From NCBI RefSeq assembly GCF_918814755.1, contig NZ_CAKKNT010000011.1:1-55797 (forward strand): 55,797 nt of DNA, read 5' to 3'. Both the position numbers and the translations under genes were made by a program. The notes beneath the pieces were generated by a model that saw only the letters and a program-made list of their open reading frames with translations, had not been told where the DNA came from and searched no databases. The DNA is from Periweissella ghanensis. GTDB lineage: Bacteria > Bacillota > Bacilli > Lactobacillales > Lactobacillaceae. Positions 7,530 through 17,085 of this stretch are shown here, piece after piece (the first letter of the stretch is position 1; each line of letters starts with the position of its first letter).

Positions 7530-8992
7530 TGAATTATTTTGAAACTGACTTAACCAAGTTACACAACCAATTGGTTAACAAAGAAATCACATCAGTTGAA
7601 TTGACTGAACAAACAATTGCTAATATTAAAGCAACGGAACCAACGGTTGATGCATTCATCACGATTGCCGAAGCAGAAGCATTAGCTCAAGCCAAAGCAA
7701 TTGACGAACAAGGAATTGATCCAAATAGTTTGTTTAGTGGGATTCCGGTCGCAATTAAGGATAACATCTTAACTAAAGATATCTTAACAACGGCTGGTTC
7801 AAAAATGTTACACAACTTTAAACCAATTTTTGATGCAACCGTTGTTGAAAAATTAAACAACGCTGGTGCCATTATGGTCGGTAAGGCTAACATGGATGAA
7901 TTTGCGATGGGTTCAACTAGTAAGAACTCATACTACAAAATGTCTAAAAATGCTTGGGATCAAACAAAAGTACCTGGTGGTTCATCAGGTGGATCTGCTG
8001 CGGCCGTTGCTTCTGGTGAAGTAATTGCGTCACTTGGGACTGATACTGGTGGTTCAGTGCGCCAACCAGCCGGATTTAATGGGATTGTTGGTTTCAAACC
8101 AACTTATGGTCGTGTTTCTCGTTGGGGAGTAATTGCCTTTGCATCTTCATTGGATCAAGTTGGTCACTTAACGCGGACGGTTTATGATAATGCCGCGATG
8201 CTGAATGTTTTAGCTGGCGCTGATCACCGCGACCAAACAACTTCAACGCGTGAAGTACCTGACTTTACCGCCAACTTAAACGGCGACATTAAAGGGATGA
8301 AGATTGCTTTACCTAAGGAATACCTTGGTGAAGGAGTCTCAGCTGGCGTTCGTGAAACAATTTTGGCCGCAGCTAAACAATTTGAAGCCCTCGGTGCTAC
8401 TGTTGAAGAAGTTAGCTTACCACACTCAAAATATGGGGTGGCCGCTTACTACATTATTGGTTCTGCTGAAGCGTCATCAAACTTACAACGGTTTGATGGA
8501 ATTCGTTACGGTTTCCGGGCTGAAGATGTTAAGAACTTAAATGACTTATACATCAAAACACGTTCACAAGGATTTGGGGACGAAGTTAAACGTCGGATTA
8601 TGTTAGGAACATTCTCACTTTCAGCTGGTGCTTACGATGCCTTCTTTAAGAAAGCTGCTCAAATTCGGACATTGTTAATTCAAGACTTTGATAACGTCTT
8701 TAAGGATTACGATTTAATTATCGGACCTAGTGCACCATCAGTTGCGTTTGGTATGGACTATACACCTGAAGATCCAGCTGAATTATACATGTACGATGTG
8801 CTTACAATTCCATCAAACTTTGCCGGTCTACCAGCAATTTCAGTTAACGCTGGGTTCTCAGAAGGGTTACCAGTTGGTTTACACATCATTGGTAAAGCCT
8901 TTGATGAAAATACAATTTACCGGGCCGCATATGCCTTTGAACAAACAACCCAATTATTTAAGCAAGTACCTAACTTGGGAGGACAAGACTAA
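7529..8992 (+). CDS. gatA: Asp/Glu-tRNA amidotransferase subunit A
   Basis: The 487-aa glutaminase subunit releases ammonia from Gln for GatB. It is an amidase-signature enzyme with the full Ser-cisSer-Lys triad: Lys77 (GIPVAIKDN), Ser152 in [15 protein letters not shown], and nucleophile Ser176 in [11 protein letters not shown]. Glutamine-binding residues known from the S. aureus enzyme also match: Arg356 in VKRRIMLGT and Asp423 in MYDVLT. Coupled to gatC and gatB by TAATG overlaps, so the three are one translationally linked operon. This copy is the canonical one; a divergent copy lies at 13483. Confidence 0.98.
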   Translation: MNYFETDLTKLHNQLVNKEITSVELTEQTIANIKATEPTVDAFITIAEAEALAQAKAIDEQGIDPNSLFSGIPVAIKDNILTKDILTTAGSKMLHNFKPIFDATVVEKLNNAGAIMVGKANMDEFAMGSTSKNSYYKMSKNAWDQTKVPGGSSGGSAAAVASGEVIASLGTDTGGSVRQPAGFNGIVGFKPTYGRVSRWGVIAFASSLDQVGHLTRTVYDNAAMLNVLAGADHRDQTTSTREVPDFTANLNGDIKGMKIALPKEYLGEGVSAGVRETILAAAKQFEALGATVEEVSLPHSKYGVAAYYIIGSAEASSNLQRFDGIRYGFRAEDVKNLNDLYIKTRSQGFGDEVKRRIMLGTFSLSAGAYDAFFKKAAQIRTLLIQDFDNVFKDYDLIIGPSAPSVAFGMDYTPEDPAELYMYDVLTIPSNFAGLPAISVNAGFSEGLPVGLHIIGKAFDENTIYRAAYAFEQTTQLFKQVPNLGGQD

Positions 8993-10419
8993 TGAATTTT
9001 GAAACAACAATTGGACTTGAAGTCCACGTCGAAATGAAGACAAATTCAAAGGCATTTTCTCCTTCACCAGTAGCTTATGGCGCGGAAGTAAATGCCAACA
9101 CTAACGTGATTGACTGGGGTTACCCAGGGGTCTTACCACAAGCTAATAAAGGGGCCATTGAATTTGGGATGCGTGCAGCGTTAGCTTTAAACGCTGAAAT
9201 TACGCCGGAAACTCACTGGGATCGTAAGAACTACTTCTATCCAGATAATCCTAAAGCGTACCAAATTACAGAACATGACAACCCAATTGGTCGTAATGGT
9301 TACTTGGAAATTGAAGTTAATGGTGAAACTAAACGCATCGGTATTCGTGAACTTCACGTTGAAGAAGATGCGGGTAAAAACACCCACAATCCCAATGGTT
9401 ACTCATACGTTGACTTGAACCGTCAAGGAACACCGTTGATTGAAATTGTTTCAGAAGCCGACATTACTAGTCCTGATGAAGCGTATGCTTACCTCGAAGC
9501 TTTACGTCAAACAATTCAATTTACTGGTATTTCTGATGTTAAGATGGAAGAAGGTTCAATGCGGGTTGATGCTAACTTATCAGTTCGTCCAATTGGCCAA
9601 AAAGAATTTGGGGTTAAAACTGAGTTGAAGAACTTGAACTCATTTAACTATGTTCGTAAAGGACTTGAATTTGAAGCTAAGCGTCAAGTCCAAGTCTTAC
9701 TTGGTGGTGGTGAAATCAAGCAAGAAACGCGTCGTTATGATGAAGCTACTGGTACGACTATTTTGATGCGGGTTAAAGAAGGGGCGGAAGATTACCGTTA
9801 CTTCCCAGAACCAGATTTAACACCACTTACAATTGATGAAGCCTGGATTGCTAAGGTGCAAGCTGAATTACCAGAAAGTGCTAAAGCCCGTCGTCAACGG
9901 TATGTTAATGAACTTGGTATCGAAGCTTACGATGCGGAAGTTATTACACAAACCCTTGAAATGTCAGATTTCTTTGATGCAACAGTTAAAGCTGGTGCTG
10001 AAGCTAAGCGGGCTGCTAACTACCTTATGGGTGATGTTAATGCCTACATGAACGACAAAAAAGTTGAATTACAAAATACTGATTTAACACCTGCTAACTT
10101 GGCGGGGATGATTAACTTAATTGAAGATGGTACCATTTCAACTAAGCAAGCCAAGAAAGTCTTTAAGGCTATCATGGAAGGTGAAGAACCAGTGGCGTAT
10201 GTTGAAAAGAATGGTTTGAAACAACTTTCAGATCCAGCAATCTTACAACCAGTTATTGATGGTGTCCTTGACGCCAACGAGCAATCAATTGAAGACTTCA
10301 AAAACGGTAAGGATCGGGCCGTTGGTTTCTTAGTCGGTGCGATTATGAAACAAACCAAAGGGCAAGCTAATCCAAACGTTGTCAACGAGCTTTTGATGGC
10401 AAGTTTGAACGCCCGTTAA
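8992..10419 (+). CDS. gatB: Asp/Glu-tRNA amidotransferase subunit B
   Basis: The 475-aa kinase/transamidase subunit phosphorylates the mischarged amino acid on the tRNA and adds the ammonia delivered from GatA. It shows [15 protein letters not shown] at the N-terminus, the [11 protein letters not shown] and [13 protein letters not shown] blocks of the catalytic cradle, [13 protein letters not shown], and the C-terminal YqeY-like tail domain (about 330-475) that holds the tRNA. Full length. The operon makes Gln-tRNA for the tRNA-Gln encoded just upstream. Confidence 0.98.
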   Translation: MNFETTIGLEVHVEMKTNSKAFSPSPVAYGAEVNANTNVIDWGYPGVLPQANKGAIEFGMRAALALNAEITPETHWDRKNYFYPDNPKAYQITEHDNPIGRNGYLEIEVNGETKRIGIRELHVEEDAGKNTHNPNGYSYVDLNRQGTPLIEIVSEADITSPDEAYAYLEALRQTIQFTGISDVKMEEGSMRVDANLSVRPIGQKEFGVKTELKNLNSFNYVRKGLEFEAKRQVQVLLGGGEIKQETRRYDEATGTTILMRVKEGAEDYRYFPEPDLTPLTIDEAWIAKVQAELPESAKARRQRYVNELGIEAYDAEVITQTLEMSDFFDATVKAGAEAKRAANYLMGDVNAYMNDKKVELQNTDLTPANLAGMINLIEDGTISTKQAKKVFKAIMEGEEPVAYVEKNGLKQLSDPAILQPVIDGVLDANEQSIEDFKNGKDRAVGFLVGAIMKQTKGQANPNVVNELLMASLNAR

Positions 10420-10483
10420 TCAATTGATATATCTTTATTGACCAATTTAAGGTAGAATAAACCTTTGTGGTTAAATGAAATTG

Positions 10484-10515
10484 AATCAATAGGTCAATTA
10501 ATTGGCCTATTGATT
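10484..10515 (+). terminator. Hairpin between gatB and the diacylglycerol kinase gene
   Basis: AATCAATAGGTCAA and TTGGCCTATTGATT form a 14-bp stem (one G-T pair) around TTAA. There is no immediate T-run; a T7 run comes 18 bp later. It may be a weak terminator or a leader element of the next gene. No convincing promoter for the next gene is visible. Confidence 0.5.
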
Positions 10516-10551
10516 TGTACATAAATAATTTTTTTCGAAGGAGGTTTGCGC

Positions 10552-11544
10552 ATGAAACGTGCTCGAATCATTTACAACCCGACGGCTGGACGTGAATTAG
10601 TTAAACGCCAATTAGTCGATATTTTACAAGTTTACGAAGAAGCCGGTTATGAGACAAGTGCGTTTGCAACCACGCCTGAACCAAATTCAGCAGAAAATGA
10701 AGCAAAACGGGCCGCTTTGGCTGGCTTTGATTTAATTGTGGCCGCCGGGGGTGATGGTACGATTAACGAAGTTGTTAATGGGATTGCCCCATTGGAAAAA
10801 CGGCCAAAGTTAGCTATTATTCCGGCCGGAACGACCAATGATTATGCCCGGGCCCTTCGAATTCCGCGCGAGGATCCACTTGAAGCCGCAGAAGTGATTT
10901 TAAAAGGTAAAACGTTTAAAATTGATGTTGGTCAAGCAGGTGATACTTATTTTGCCAATATTGCCGCCGGCGGGATGTTAACTGAATTAACATATTCAGT
11001 TCCGTCAAAGTTTAAAACCTTGTACGGATACTTTGCTTACTTGGCTAAAGGGGCTGAATTATTACCCCGCTTGCGCCCAGTAAATGTCAGCATCGAATAT
11101 GATGATGGTAAATATGAAGGTGAAGCATCAATGATGTTTTTAGCGCTAACTAATTCAGTTGGGGGCTTTGAACAATTGGTGCCGGATGCTAAGTTAGATG
11201 ATGGTAAATTTACGTTACTAATTGTTAAAGCGGTGGGCATTGCTGATTTACTACAAATTGGTGCGGAAATCATCAATGGTGGTAAACACGTTGATGATCC
11301 GCGTGTGATTTACAAGAAAACTAGCAAAGTCGTTGCCAAACCATTATCAGATGATCGTTTGATGATTAATTTAGATGGTGAATATGGTGGGGATGCGCCA
11401 ATGAGTTTTGTCAATTTACAACAACATATTGAAGTGGTTGCTAATATTGATGAAATGCCAGATAGTGCCTTAACATCTCGTGAAGATAAAAAGCTTCGCG
11501 AGTATGAAGAGAAATTTATTGAAGAGTCAAAACACATAAATTAA
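10552..11544 (+). CDS. dagK: Diacylglycerol kinase (lipid kinase, DagK/DgkB family)
   Basis: A soluble 330-aa lipid kinase that recycles diacylglycerol, left over from lipoteichoic acid synthesis, to phosphatidic acid. Visible motifs: RIIYNPTAGRE at the N-terminus, the nucleotide-binding GGDGTINEVVNG near residue 65, and PAGTTNDYARAL near 90. The C-terminal half has the beta-sandwich of the family (GEASMMFLALTNSVGGFEQL). ATG 10552 has GAAGGAGG 7 bp upstream; an in-frame TTG at 10546 is too close to that site. rlmD follows after 39 bp, an arrangement common in Lactobacillales, and is probably co-transcribed. Confidence 0.95.
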   Translation: MKRARIIYNPTAGRELVKRQLVDILQVYEEAGYETSAFATTPEPNSAENEAKRAALAGFDLIVAAGGDGTINEVVNGIAPLEKRPKLAIIPAGTTNDYARALRIPREDPLEAAEVILKGKTFKIDVGQAGDTYFANIAAGGMLTELTYSVPSKFKTLYGYFAYLAKGAELLPRLRPVNVSIEYDDGKYEGEASMMFLALTNSVGGFEQLVPDAKLDDGKFTLLIVKAVGIADLLQIGAEIINGGKHVDDPRVIYKKTSKVVAKPLSDDRLMINLDGEYGGDAPMSFVNLQQHIEVVANIDEMPDSALTSREDKKLREYEEKFIEESKHIN

Positions 11545-11583
11545 CCACCGAGTTAATTTACATGTAGAAAAAAAGGATATTTT

Positions 11584-12954
11584 ATGAGTAAGAAAAACGC
11601 ACCTGTTTCAAAAAATCAACAATTTGACGTTGAAATCTTTGACCTTACATACTTAGGGATGGGGGTTGCTAAAATTGAAGATTTCCCAATCTTTGTTGCG
11701 AATGCCGTTCCTGGTGAAACGGTTAAAATTGGTATCACTAAAGTGGCTAGTTCATACGCTTTTGCCCGTGTTATCAAAGTTTTAGTTGAATCAGATAACC
11801 GTAATAATGATGTTAACGCTGACTTAGTTACTACTGGGATTGCACCATTAGCGAACTTGAAGTACCCAGCACAATTGAAATTCAAGCAACAACAAATTGA
11901 AGCGTTGTTAAAGAAACAACACTTGGATATTCCGGTTGCTGAAACAATTGGGATGGAAAATCCGTTTGGTTACCGTAATAAGGCCCAAGTGCCAGTACGT
12001 GAAATCAAAGGTCAATTGGAAACTGGATTCTACCGTCGTAATTCGCACAACTTAGTACCAATTGAAGATTACTTTATTCAAGATCCTGAAATTGATAAAG
12101 CAGTTAACACAGTTCGTGATATTTTACGTAAATATCACGTGGCAGCCTATGATGAAATTAACCACCGTGGTGTTGTACGCACGGTGATGGTTCGTCGTGG
12201 ATACTACAGTCACGAAATGATGATTGTAATTGTTACTAAGTCACGGAAGTTGCCAATGCAAGAAGTGATTGTTGATGAAATTCGCGCCGCTTTACCTGAA
12301 GTTACATCAATTATTCAAAACATTAACCAAGACAAAACTAACGTTATCTTAGGTGAAAAGAATGTTGTTCTTTGGGGTAACAAAGTAATCTTTGATACTT
12401 TACTTGGCTTGAAGTTTGCGATTGGACCAAACTCATTCTACCAAGTTAACCCACAAACAACTGAAAACTTGTACACGTTAGCCGCTGAAAAAGCTGAATT
12501 AACCGGTGATGAAGTGGTTATTGATGCCTACTCAGGAATCGGAACAATTTCACTTACGATTGCGCCAAAGGTTAAGCAAGTTTATGGTGTTGAAATCGTG
12601 CCTGGTGCGATTGATGATGCCAAGCGTAATGCTGACATGAACAACATTAAAAATGTTAAATTTACGCTTGGTAAAGCAGAAGAACAAATGGTTAAGTGGG
12701 CGGAAGCTGACTTGAAACCGGACGTGATCTTTGTTGATCCACCACGTAAAGGTTTGACGGGTGAATTAATTTCGGCCGCTGTTGAAATGGCACCTAAGAA
12801 GATTGTGTACATTAGCTGTAACCCAGCGACATTAACGCGTGACTTGGAAGAATTTAAACAACTTGGCTATGAAGTTAAGGGTTCAATTCAACCAGTTGAC
12901 CAATTCCCACAAACGACACACGTTGAAAGTATTGCCGTTTTGGAAAAAAACTAG
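11584..12954 (+). CDS. rlmD: 23S rRNA (uracil-C5)-methyltransferase RlmD (RumA)
   Basis: A 456-aa SAM-dependent enzyme making 5-methyluridine in 23S rRNA. Domain order: N-terminal TRAM RNA-binding domain (about 10-65, with YLGMGVAKIEDFPIFV), central RNA-binding region, then the Rossmann methyltransferase with SFYQVNP, DAYSGIGTISLTIA and the catalytic block ISCNPATLTRDLEEF where Cys412 attacks the base. Gram-positive members may methylate U747 and U1939 (RlmCD); which site this one modifies cannot be told by eye. ATG 11584 follows AAAGGATA. A palindromic repeat begins 13 bp after the stop and may act as its terminator. Confidence 0.93.
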   Translation: MSKKNAPVSKNQQFDVEIFDLTYLGMGVAKIEDFPIFVANAVPGETVKIGITKVASSYAFARVIKVLVESDNRNNDVNADLVTTGIAPLANLKYPAQLKFKQQQIEALLKKQHLDIPVAETIGMENPFGYRNKAQVPVREIKGQLETGFYRRNSHNLVPIEDYFIQDPEIDKAVNTVRDILRKYHVAAYDEINHRGVVRTVMVRRGYYSHEMMIVIVTKSRKLPMQEVIVDEIRAALPEVTSIIQNINQDKTNVILGEKNVVLWGNKVIFDTLLGLKFAIGPNSFYQVNPQTTENLYTLAAEKAELTGDEVVIDAYSGIGTISLTIAPKVKQVYGVEIVPGAIDDAKRNADMNNIKNVKFTLGKAEEQMVKWAEADLKPDVIFVDPPRKGLTGELISAAVEMAPKKIVYISCNPATLTRDLEEFKQLGYEVKGSIQPVDQFPQTTHVESIAVLEKN

Positions 12955-12966
12955 ATTAAGTAACAT

Positions 12967-13138
12967 TAAAAAGGGGTTGGGACATAACTCTTTTCAAGTA
13001 CTAAATTGCTACCAAAACGCGCTCCAGAAGTCCGATATATTCGAAATATACGCAAAAAAAGCTAGGAAAAGTAAATTTTCCTGGCTTTTTTGCTAGCATT
13101 TCTCGATATCGCCCGACTTCTGGCACAGCTCCTTTTTA
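12967..13138. repeat. Dispersed palindromic intergenic element, copy 1 (most complete)
   Basis: The element is bounded by TAAAAAGG (12967) and CCTTTTTA (13131). Inside, left arm GCTCCAGAAGTCCGATAT (13021) mirrors right arm ATATCGCCCGACTTCTGG (13106), and the centre is a strong terminator-like hairpin AGCTAGGAAAAG-TAAA-TTTTCCTGGCT with flanking A and T runs. A GGGGTTGGGACATAA motif on the left recalls known noncoding repeats of other Firmicutes. The same arms and core recur at 40159 and 50111. It lies between rlmD and the second gatC. A reading frame crossing it (12839-13096) is a shadow. Confidence 0.85.
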
Positions 13139-13228
13139 GCATATTAAGCAAAATATTGGCAAGTTTTTTTATTATTTGATAGGTTTATAAGTAATATTAA
13201 ATCAAATTTACACTGGGGGATTAATTGC

Positions 13229-13480
13229 ATGGTTGAAAAACTAACGCCACAAGATATTGATGAATTAGGTGCATTAATGTTATTACGGTTTAATGATGAG
13301 GAACGGGCAACGTACCAAAAAAATGTCCAAATTTTTTTAAATTTAACGGCTAATTTTGATGAATGTGATTGTACGGATGTGGAACCAACATTTGTAGTTG
13401 CTGAGGAAAACGCTGGTTTACAAAATGATACTGGTTTAGAAATTATTCCATCAGATTACTTTAAAGTGGGGGATTTGTAA
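13229..13480 (+). CDS. Second GatC-like protein (short)
   Basis: An 83-aa relative of GatC: it keeps the LTPQDIDELGALMLLRF helix and the CTDVEPTF segment that matches TTDVPATF of GatC, but is about 20 residues shorter and lacks the C-terminal IKVP-type tail that contacts the partner subunits. ATG 13229 has GGGGGA 8 bp upstream. The gatA-like gene starts 2 bp after its stop, so the pair is an operon. No gatB follows. It may be a partner of the second GatA-like protein; the function is unknown. Confidence 0.8.
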   Translation: MVEKLTPQDIDELGALMLLRFNDEERATYQKNVQIFLNLTANFDECDCTDVEPTFVVAEENAGLQNDTGLEIIPSDYFKVGDL

Positions 13481-13482
13481 GC

Positions 13483-14934
13483 ATGAACTATTTTGAAACT
13501 GATTTGGTAACCTTGCACAAGCAGTTACTAACCAAAGAAATTAGTGCCGTCGAATTGACTGAACAAACATTGAAACGGATTGCCGCGACCGATGAAAAAT
13601 TAAAGGCTTATATTTTAGTAACCAAAGAACACGCCTTAAAACAAGCGGCCGCAATTGATGCCCAAGGAATTGATGCGGATAACTTATTGAGTGGGATTCC
13701 AGTCGCAATTAAAGACAATATTTTAACTAAGGATATTGTTACAACTGGGGCTTCAAAAATGTTAAAAAATTATCAACCAAGCTATGATGCAACGGTTGTT
13801 AAAAAATTAACCCTAGCTGGTGCTATCACGATTGGTAAAACTAACCTTGATGAACTCGCTATGGGCTCAACAAGTGAAACGTCTGCGTATCAAGTTACCC
13901 GTAATGCTTGGGACCAAGATAAGTTGCCTGGTGGTTCATCTGGTGGATCAGGAGCAACGGTTGCCGGTGGTCAAGTGATTGCCGCGCTCGGTTCAGATAC
14001 AGGTGGTTCCGTACGTCAACCTGCCAGTTATAACGGGATTGTCGGCATGAAACCATCGTATGGGCGCGTTTCTCGTACCGGGGTGATTGCTTTTGCCTCT
14101 TCATTAGACCAAGTTGGACCATTGACCCGTAATGTGCACGATAATGCTGCGATGTTAAATGTTTTAGCTGGCTTTGATGCCCACGATGATGCTAGTTCAC
14201 ATGAAGTAATTCCTGATTTTACAGCGAAGTTAACTGCAGGTGTTAAAGGCATGAAAATTGGTTTACCCATTGAATTTATGGGGTCCGGGGTCTCAGAGGG
14301 TGTTAAAACGCAAATTTTAGCCGCTGCTCGTCAACTAGAAGCCTTGGGGGCCCATGTAGAGGAAATTAGTTTACCGCACGTTAAATATGCCCGGAGTGCG
14401 TGGTATGTGATGTCATATGCGGAAGCCGCAATTAACTTTGCTAATTTTGATCATAATACTAGTGGTTACCGGACTGAAAACTTAGATATTTTACAAGATT
14501 TCTATACGACAATTCGGTCGGAAGGCTTAGGTGAAAACGTTAAAAGTTGTTTAATGCTCGGGACGTTAGCAGTTGTACCTAAAAATTACCATAACTTATA
14601 TCACAAGGCTGCCCAAATTCGGACCTTAATTAATCGCGATTTCGAGCAAGCATTTGCTGATTACGATTTGATTATCGGACCAACTACGCCGGTGGTCGCT
14701 TATGGCGATAATTATCAAGAACCAACCCAAGCAGAAGCGGATATGTTTGATATTTTGGTAACACCGGCTAATTTTGCGGGCCTACCAGCTTTATCAATCA
14801 ATGCTGGCTTCTCAGAAGGGTTACCAGTGGGTTTACAAATTATTGGTCCTCGGTTCAATGAAGAACGCGTTTATCAAGCTGCTTATGCCTTTGAACAAGT
14901 CAGTGATTTATTAAAACAGCATCCTAATTTGTAA
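13483..14934 (+). CDS. Second GatA-like amidase with altered glutamine pocket
   Basis: A 483-aa amidase-signature protein that aligns to GatA (7529-8992) along its whole length, with identical stretches such as [16 protein letters not shown] and well over half of residues the same by eye. Lys77, Ser152 and Ser176 of the triad are present ([26 protein letters not shown]). At positions 355-356, where GatA has Arg-Arg in VKRRIMLGT, this protein has Ser-Cys (VKSCLMLGT); Arg356 corresponds to a glutamine-binding Arg in the S. aureus structure. Asp423 is kept. It could be a duplicate with changed amide substrate, or a standby subunit using the common GatB. Start ATG follows GTGGGGGA. Confidence 0.85.
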   Translation: MNYFETDLVTLHKQLLTKEISAVELTEQTLKRIAATDEKLKAYILVTKEHALKQAAAIDAQGIDADNLLSGIPVAIKDNILTKDIVTTGASKMLKNYQPSYDATVVKKLTLAGAITIGKTNLDELAMGSTSETSAYQVTRNAWDQDKLPGGSSGGSGATVAGGQVIAALGSDTGGSVRQPASYNGIVGMKPSYGRVSRTGVIAFASSLDQVGPLTRNVHDNAAMLNVLAGFDAHDDASSHEVIPDFTAKLTAGVKGMKIGLPIEFMGSGVSEGVKTQILAAARQLEALGAHVEEISLPHVKYARSAWYVMSYAEAAINFANFDHNTSGYRTENLDILQDFYTTIRSEGLGENVKSCLMLGTLAVVPKNYHNLYHKAAQIRTLINRDFEQAFADYDLIIGPTTPVVAYGDNYQEPTQAEADMFDILVTPANFAGLPALSINAGFSEGLPVGLQIIGPRFNEERVYQAAYAFEQVSDLLKQHPNL

Positions 14935-15011
14935 TTAATTATTTAGGAATAAAAATATGCCCGAGCAAAGTGGTATAGTTATTACTAATAATTAGAAAGT
15001 AGGATATACCG

Positions 15012-15359
15012 ATGTTTTTTTATGATAATGAATTGCCCTTAGAACGCGTCGATGAAAATAGTTTGCGGAAAGTCTTGGCATATGGGGATGGATTGATGAA
15101 TACGTTAGTTGTCTTTGAACGTGGTTTAGCCGCCGGTAGTTCGATTCCATATCACCAACACGAACATGTCCAAACAACGTTTGTTTTGCAAGGAAGTTTT
15201 GAATTTGCGATTGAATATCCTGATCATATTGAACGAAAAGTAGTTCAGCAAGGTGATTCAATTTACTTTCCAAGTAAGCATCCCCATGGGTGCATTCCGC
15301 TTGAAGATGATAGTCGGTTACTAGATGCTTTCACACCAATTCGCCAAGATTTTCTATAA
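15012..15359 (+). CDS. Cupin-domain protein
   Basis: A 115-aa single-domain cupin. Motif 1 is visible as PYHQHEHVQTTFVLQGSFEF (metal-binding His residues, Glu replaced by Gln-Thr), motif 2 as PSKHPHGCIPL with the last His. Such small cupins bind a metal and may be enzymes or sensors of small molecules; this one cannot be assigned. ATG 15012 follows AAAGTAGGAT. A -10-like TATAGT is about 40 bp upstream, so it has its own promoter after the gatA-like gene. No partner gene in the neighbourhood tells its role. Confidence 0.8.
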   Translation: MFFYDNELPLERVDENSLRKVLAYGDGLMNTLVVFERGLAAGSSIPYHQHEHVQTTFVLQGSFEFAIEYPDHIERKVVQQGDSIYFPSKHPHGCIPLEDDSRLLDAFTPIRQDFL

Positions 15360-15546
15360 TAATTGAAATTATTAGCTAATTGATATTAAAGTAATAATAA
15401 ATAGCACCTTATTAAAGTGAATATATTATTAAGAGTTTTGTAATACCTTTTCGGCTTTTTTTTTGTTAAGATAGGTATCTACAGACTTCACTATTAAATT
15501 GTAAGTGCTTTTAGAAATTACAGCTAGAACTTGGAGGGAAAATTAA

Positions 15547-17085
15547 ATGTCGCATTTTATTCAGACATTAATTTCAGAACGATATAATTTGTTCAATGCG
15601 ATTTTGCAACATATTGAAATTTCATTGGTTGCGTTAGTGATTGCAATTATAATTGCCGTCCCAATTGCGATTAGTGTCTTAAGTCATAAAAAAGTTGCGT
15701 ATGTGATCACCCAATTTGCAGGGGTCTTACAAACAATTCCATCATTGGCATTGTTAGGATTATTAATTCCATTTGTTGGCATCGGTGAAGTACCAGCCGT
15801 AATTGCGTTAGTGGTATATGCGATTTTACCAATTTTTCAAAATACCTATATTGGGTTGACCTCGATTGATGAATCGCTTGATGAAGCCGCGGATGCCTTT
15901 GGGATGACTAAGTTTGAAAAATTAACGAAAGTCCAATTACCAATCGCTTTACCAACGATTATTGCTGGGATTCGCCAAGCGTTAGTAATGATTATTGGGA
16001 CAGCTACTTTGGCGGCTTTAATCGGTGCCGGGGGGCTTGGGAACTTAATCTTACTCGGGATTGACCGAAATGATAATACGCTAACCATTATTGGGGCACT
16101 TGCTGCGGCCTTGTTGGCCATTATCTTTAGTGCGTTAATTTATGTGCTCCAAAAAGGTAAATTACGCTACTCAATTGCGGCTTTATTATTAATTATTGCA
16201 ATTCCGGTTGGGAATGGGATTTATCACGCTGTGCAACCAAAACAAACCACGATTACGATTGCCGGTAAGTTAGGATCGGAACCAGATATTTTAATTAACA
16301 TGTACAAAGAGTTAATTGAAGCGAAGAATCCGAATACTAACGTTGTGTTAAAACCAAACTTTGGCCAAACGAGTTTCTTGTTTAACGCCTTGAAAGCTAA
16401 ACAAATTGATATTTATCCTGAATTTACAGGCACGGTTTTAGAAAGCTTAGTTAAAGTACCCCATGGTCAACGTGATACGGGTGTAACTCCAGAAAAATTA
16501 TACGGTTATGCTAAAAAAGATTTAAAAGATCAATTTGGTTTTGATTACTTGCCACCAATGGAATACAACAATACGTATTCAATCATTGTTACCAAAGCCT
16601 TTGCTGACAAATATCATTTGAAGAATATTTCTGATTTACGCAATATTGAATCAAAACTTCATGCCGGTTTTGACCTTGAATTCTTAAACCGTCCCGATGG
16701 TTATAAAGGCTTACAAGCGAAATATGGTCTTTCAGTAACGTCACAATCAGTCGATGCGGCCTTGCGCTATGAAGCATTGCGGAGTGGTAAGGTTAATGTG
16801 ATTGATGGTTTCTCAACTGATTCACAAATTCGCCAATATAACTTTGTTGAACTAAAAGACAACCACCACTTGTTCCCAGTTTACCAAGGGGCACCGTTAG
16901 TTTCGGCGACTCTTGCTAAGGAACACCCAGCAATCATTGATACCTTGAATGTTTTGGCTGGTAAGATTACTGAAGACGAAATGCGTGAAATGAACTACCA
17001 AGTTAACGTCAAAGGTAAGTCCCCAGCGGTTGTTGCTCGTAACTTCTTAGTTGCGCACCATTTGTTAGGAGCTAATCAAAAATGA
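15547..17085 (+). CDS. Quaternary-amine ABC transporter, fused permease and substrate-binding protein
   Basis: A 512-aa fusion. Residues 1-230 are a ProW/OpuBB-type permease with about six membrane segments and the EAA loop EAADAFGMTKFEKL (near 115) that docks on the ATPase. Residues 235-510 are an OpuBC-type binding domain displayed outside the cell (ITIAGKLGSEPDILINMY, KQIDIYPEFTGTVL, NVIDGFSTDSQI). This family takes up glycine betaine, choline or carnitine for osmoprotection; which one is not visible. GGAGGG precedes ATG 15547. The ATPase gene overlaps its stop by 4 bp. The upstream 187 bp hold an ATACCT/AGGTAT inverted repeat (15443-15478) but no clear promoter. Confidence 0.92.
   Translation: MSHFIQTLISERYNLFNAILQHIEISLVALVIAIIIAVPIAISVLSHKKVAYVITQFAGVLQTIPSLALLGLLIPFVGIGEVPAVIALVVYAILPIFQNTYIGLTSIDESLDEAADAFGMTKFEKLTKVQLPIALPTIIAGIRQALVMIIGTATLAALIGAGGLGNLILLGIDRNDNTLTIIGALAAALLAIIFSALIYVLQKGKLRYSIAALLLIIAIPVGNGIYHAVQPKQTTITIAGKLGSEPDILINMYKELIEAKNPNTNVVLKPNFGQTSFLFNALKAKQIDIYPEFTGTVLESLVKVPHGQRDTGVTPEKLYGYAKKDLKDQFGFDYLPPMEYNNTYSIIVTKAFADKYHLKNISDLRNIESKLHAGFDLEFLNRPDGYKGLQAKYGLSVTSQSVDAALRYEALRSGKVNVIDGFSTDSQIRQYNFVELKDNHHLFPVYQGAPLVSATLAKEHPAIIDTLNVLAGKITEDEMREMNYQVNVKGKSPAVVARNFLVAHHLLGANQK

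Noticed and set aside
10438-10458. TTGACC followed by TAGAAT as a promoter for the diacylglycerol kinase
   Set aside because: The spacing is only 9 bp, far too short for a sigma-A promoter.
12839-13096. An 85-codon frame from the rlmD end into repeat copy 1
   Set aside because: It starts inside rlmD without a binding site and ends within the palindrome; a shared tail sequence near 40157 is due to the repeat, not to a protein family.
12967-13138. CRISPR array
   Set aside because: The repeats are palindromic single elements tens of kilobases apart, without regular spacers; no cas genes are present anywhere in the window.
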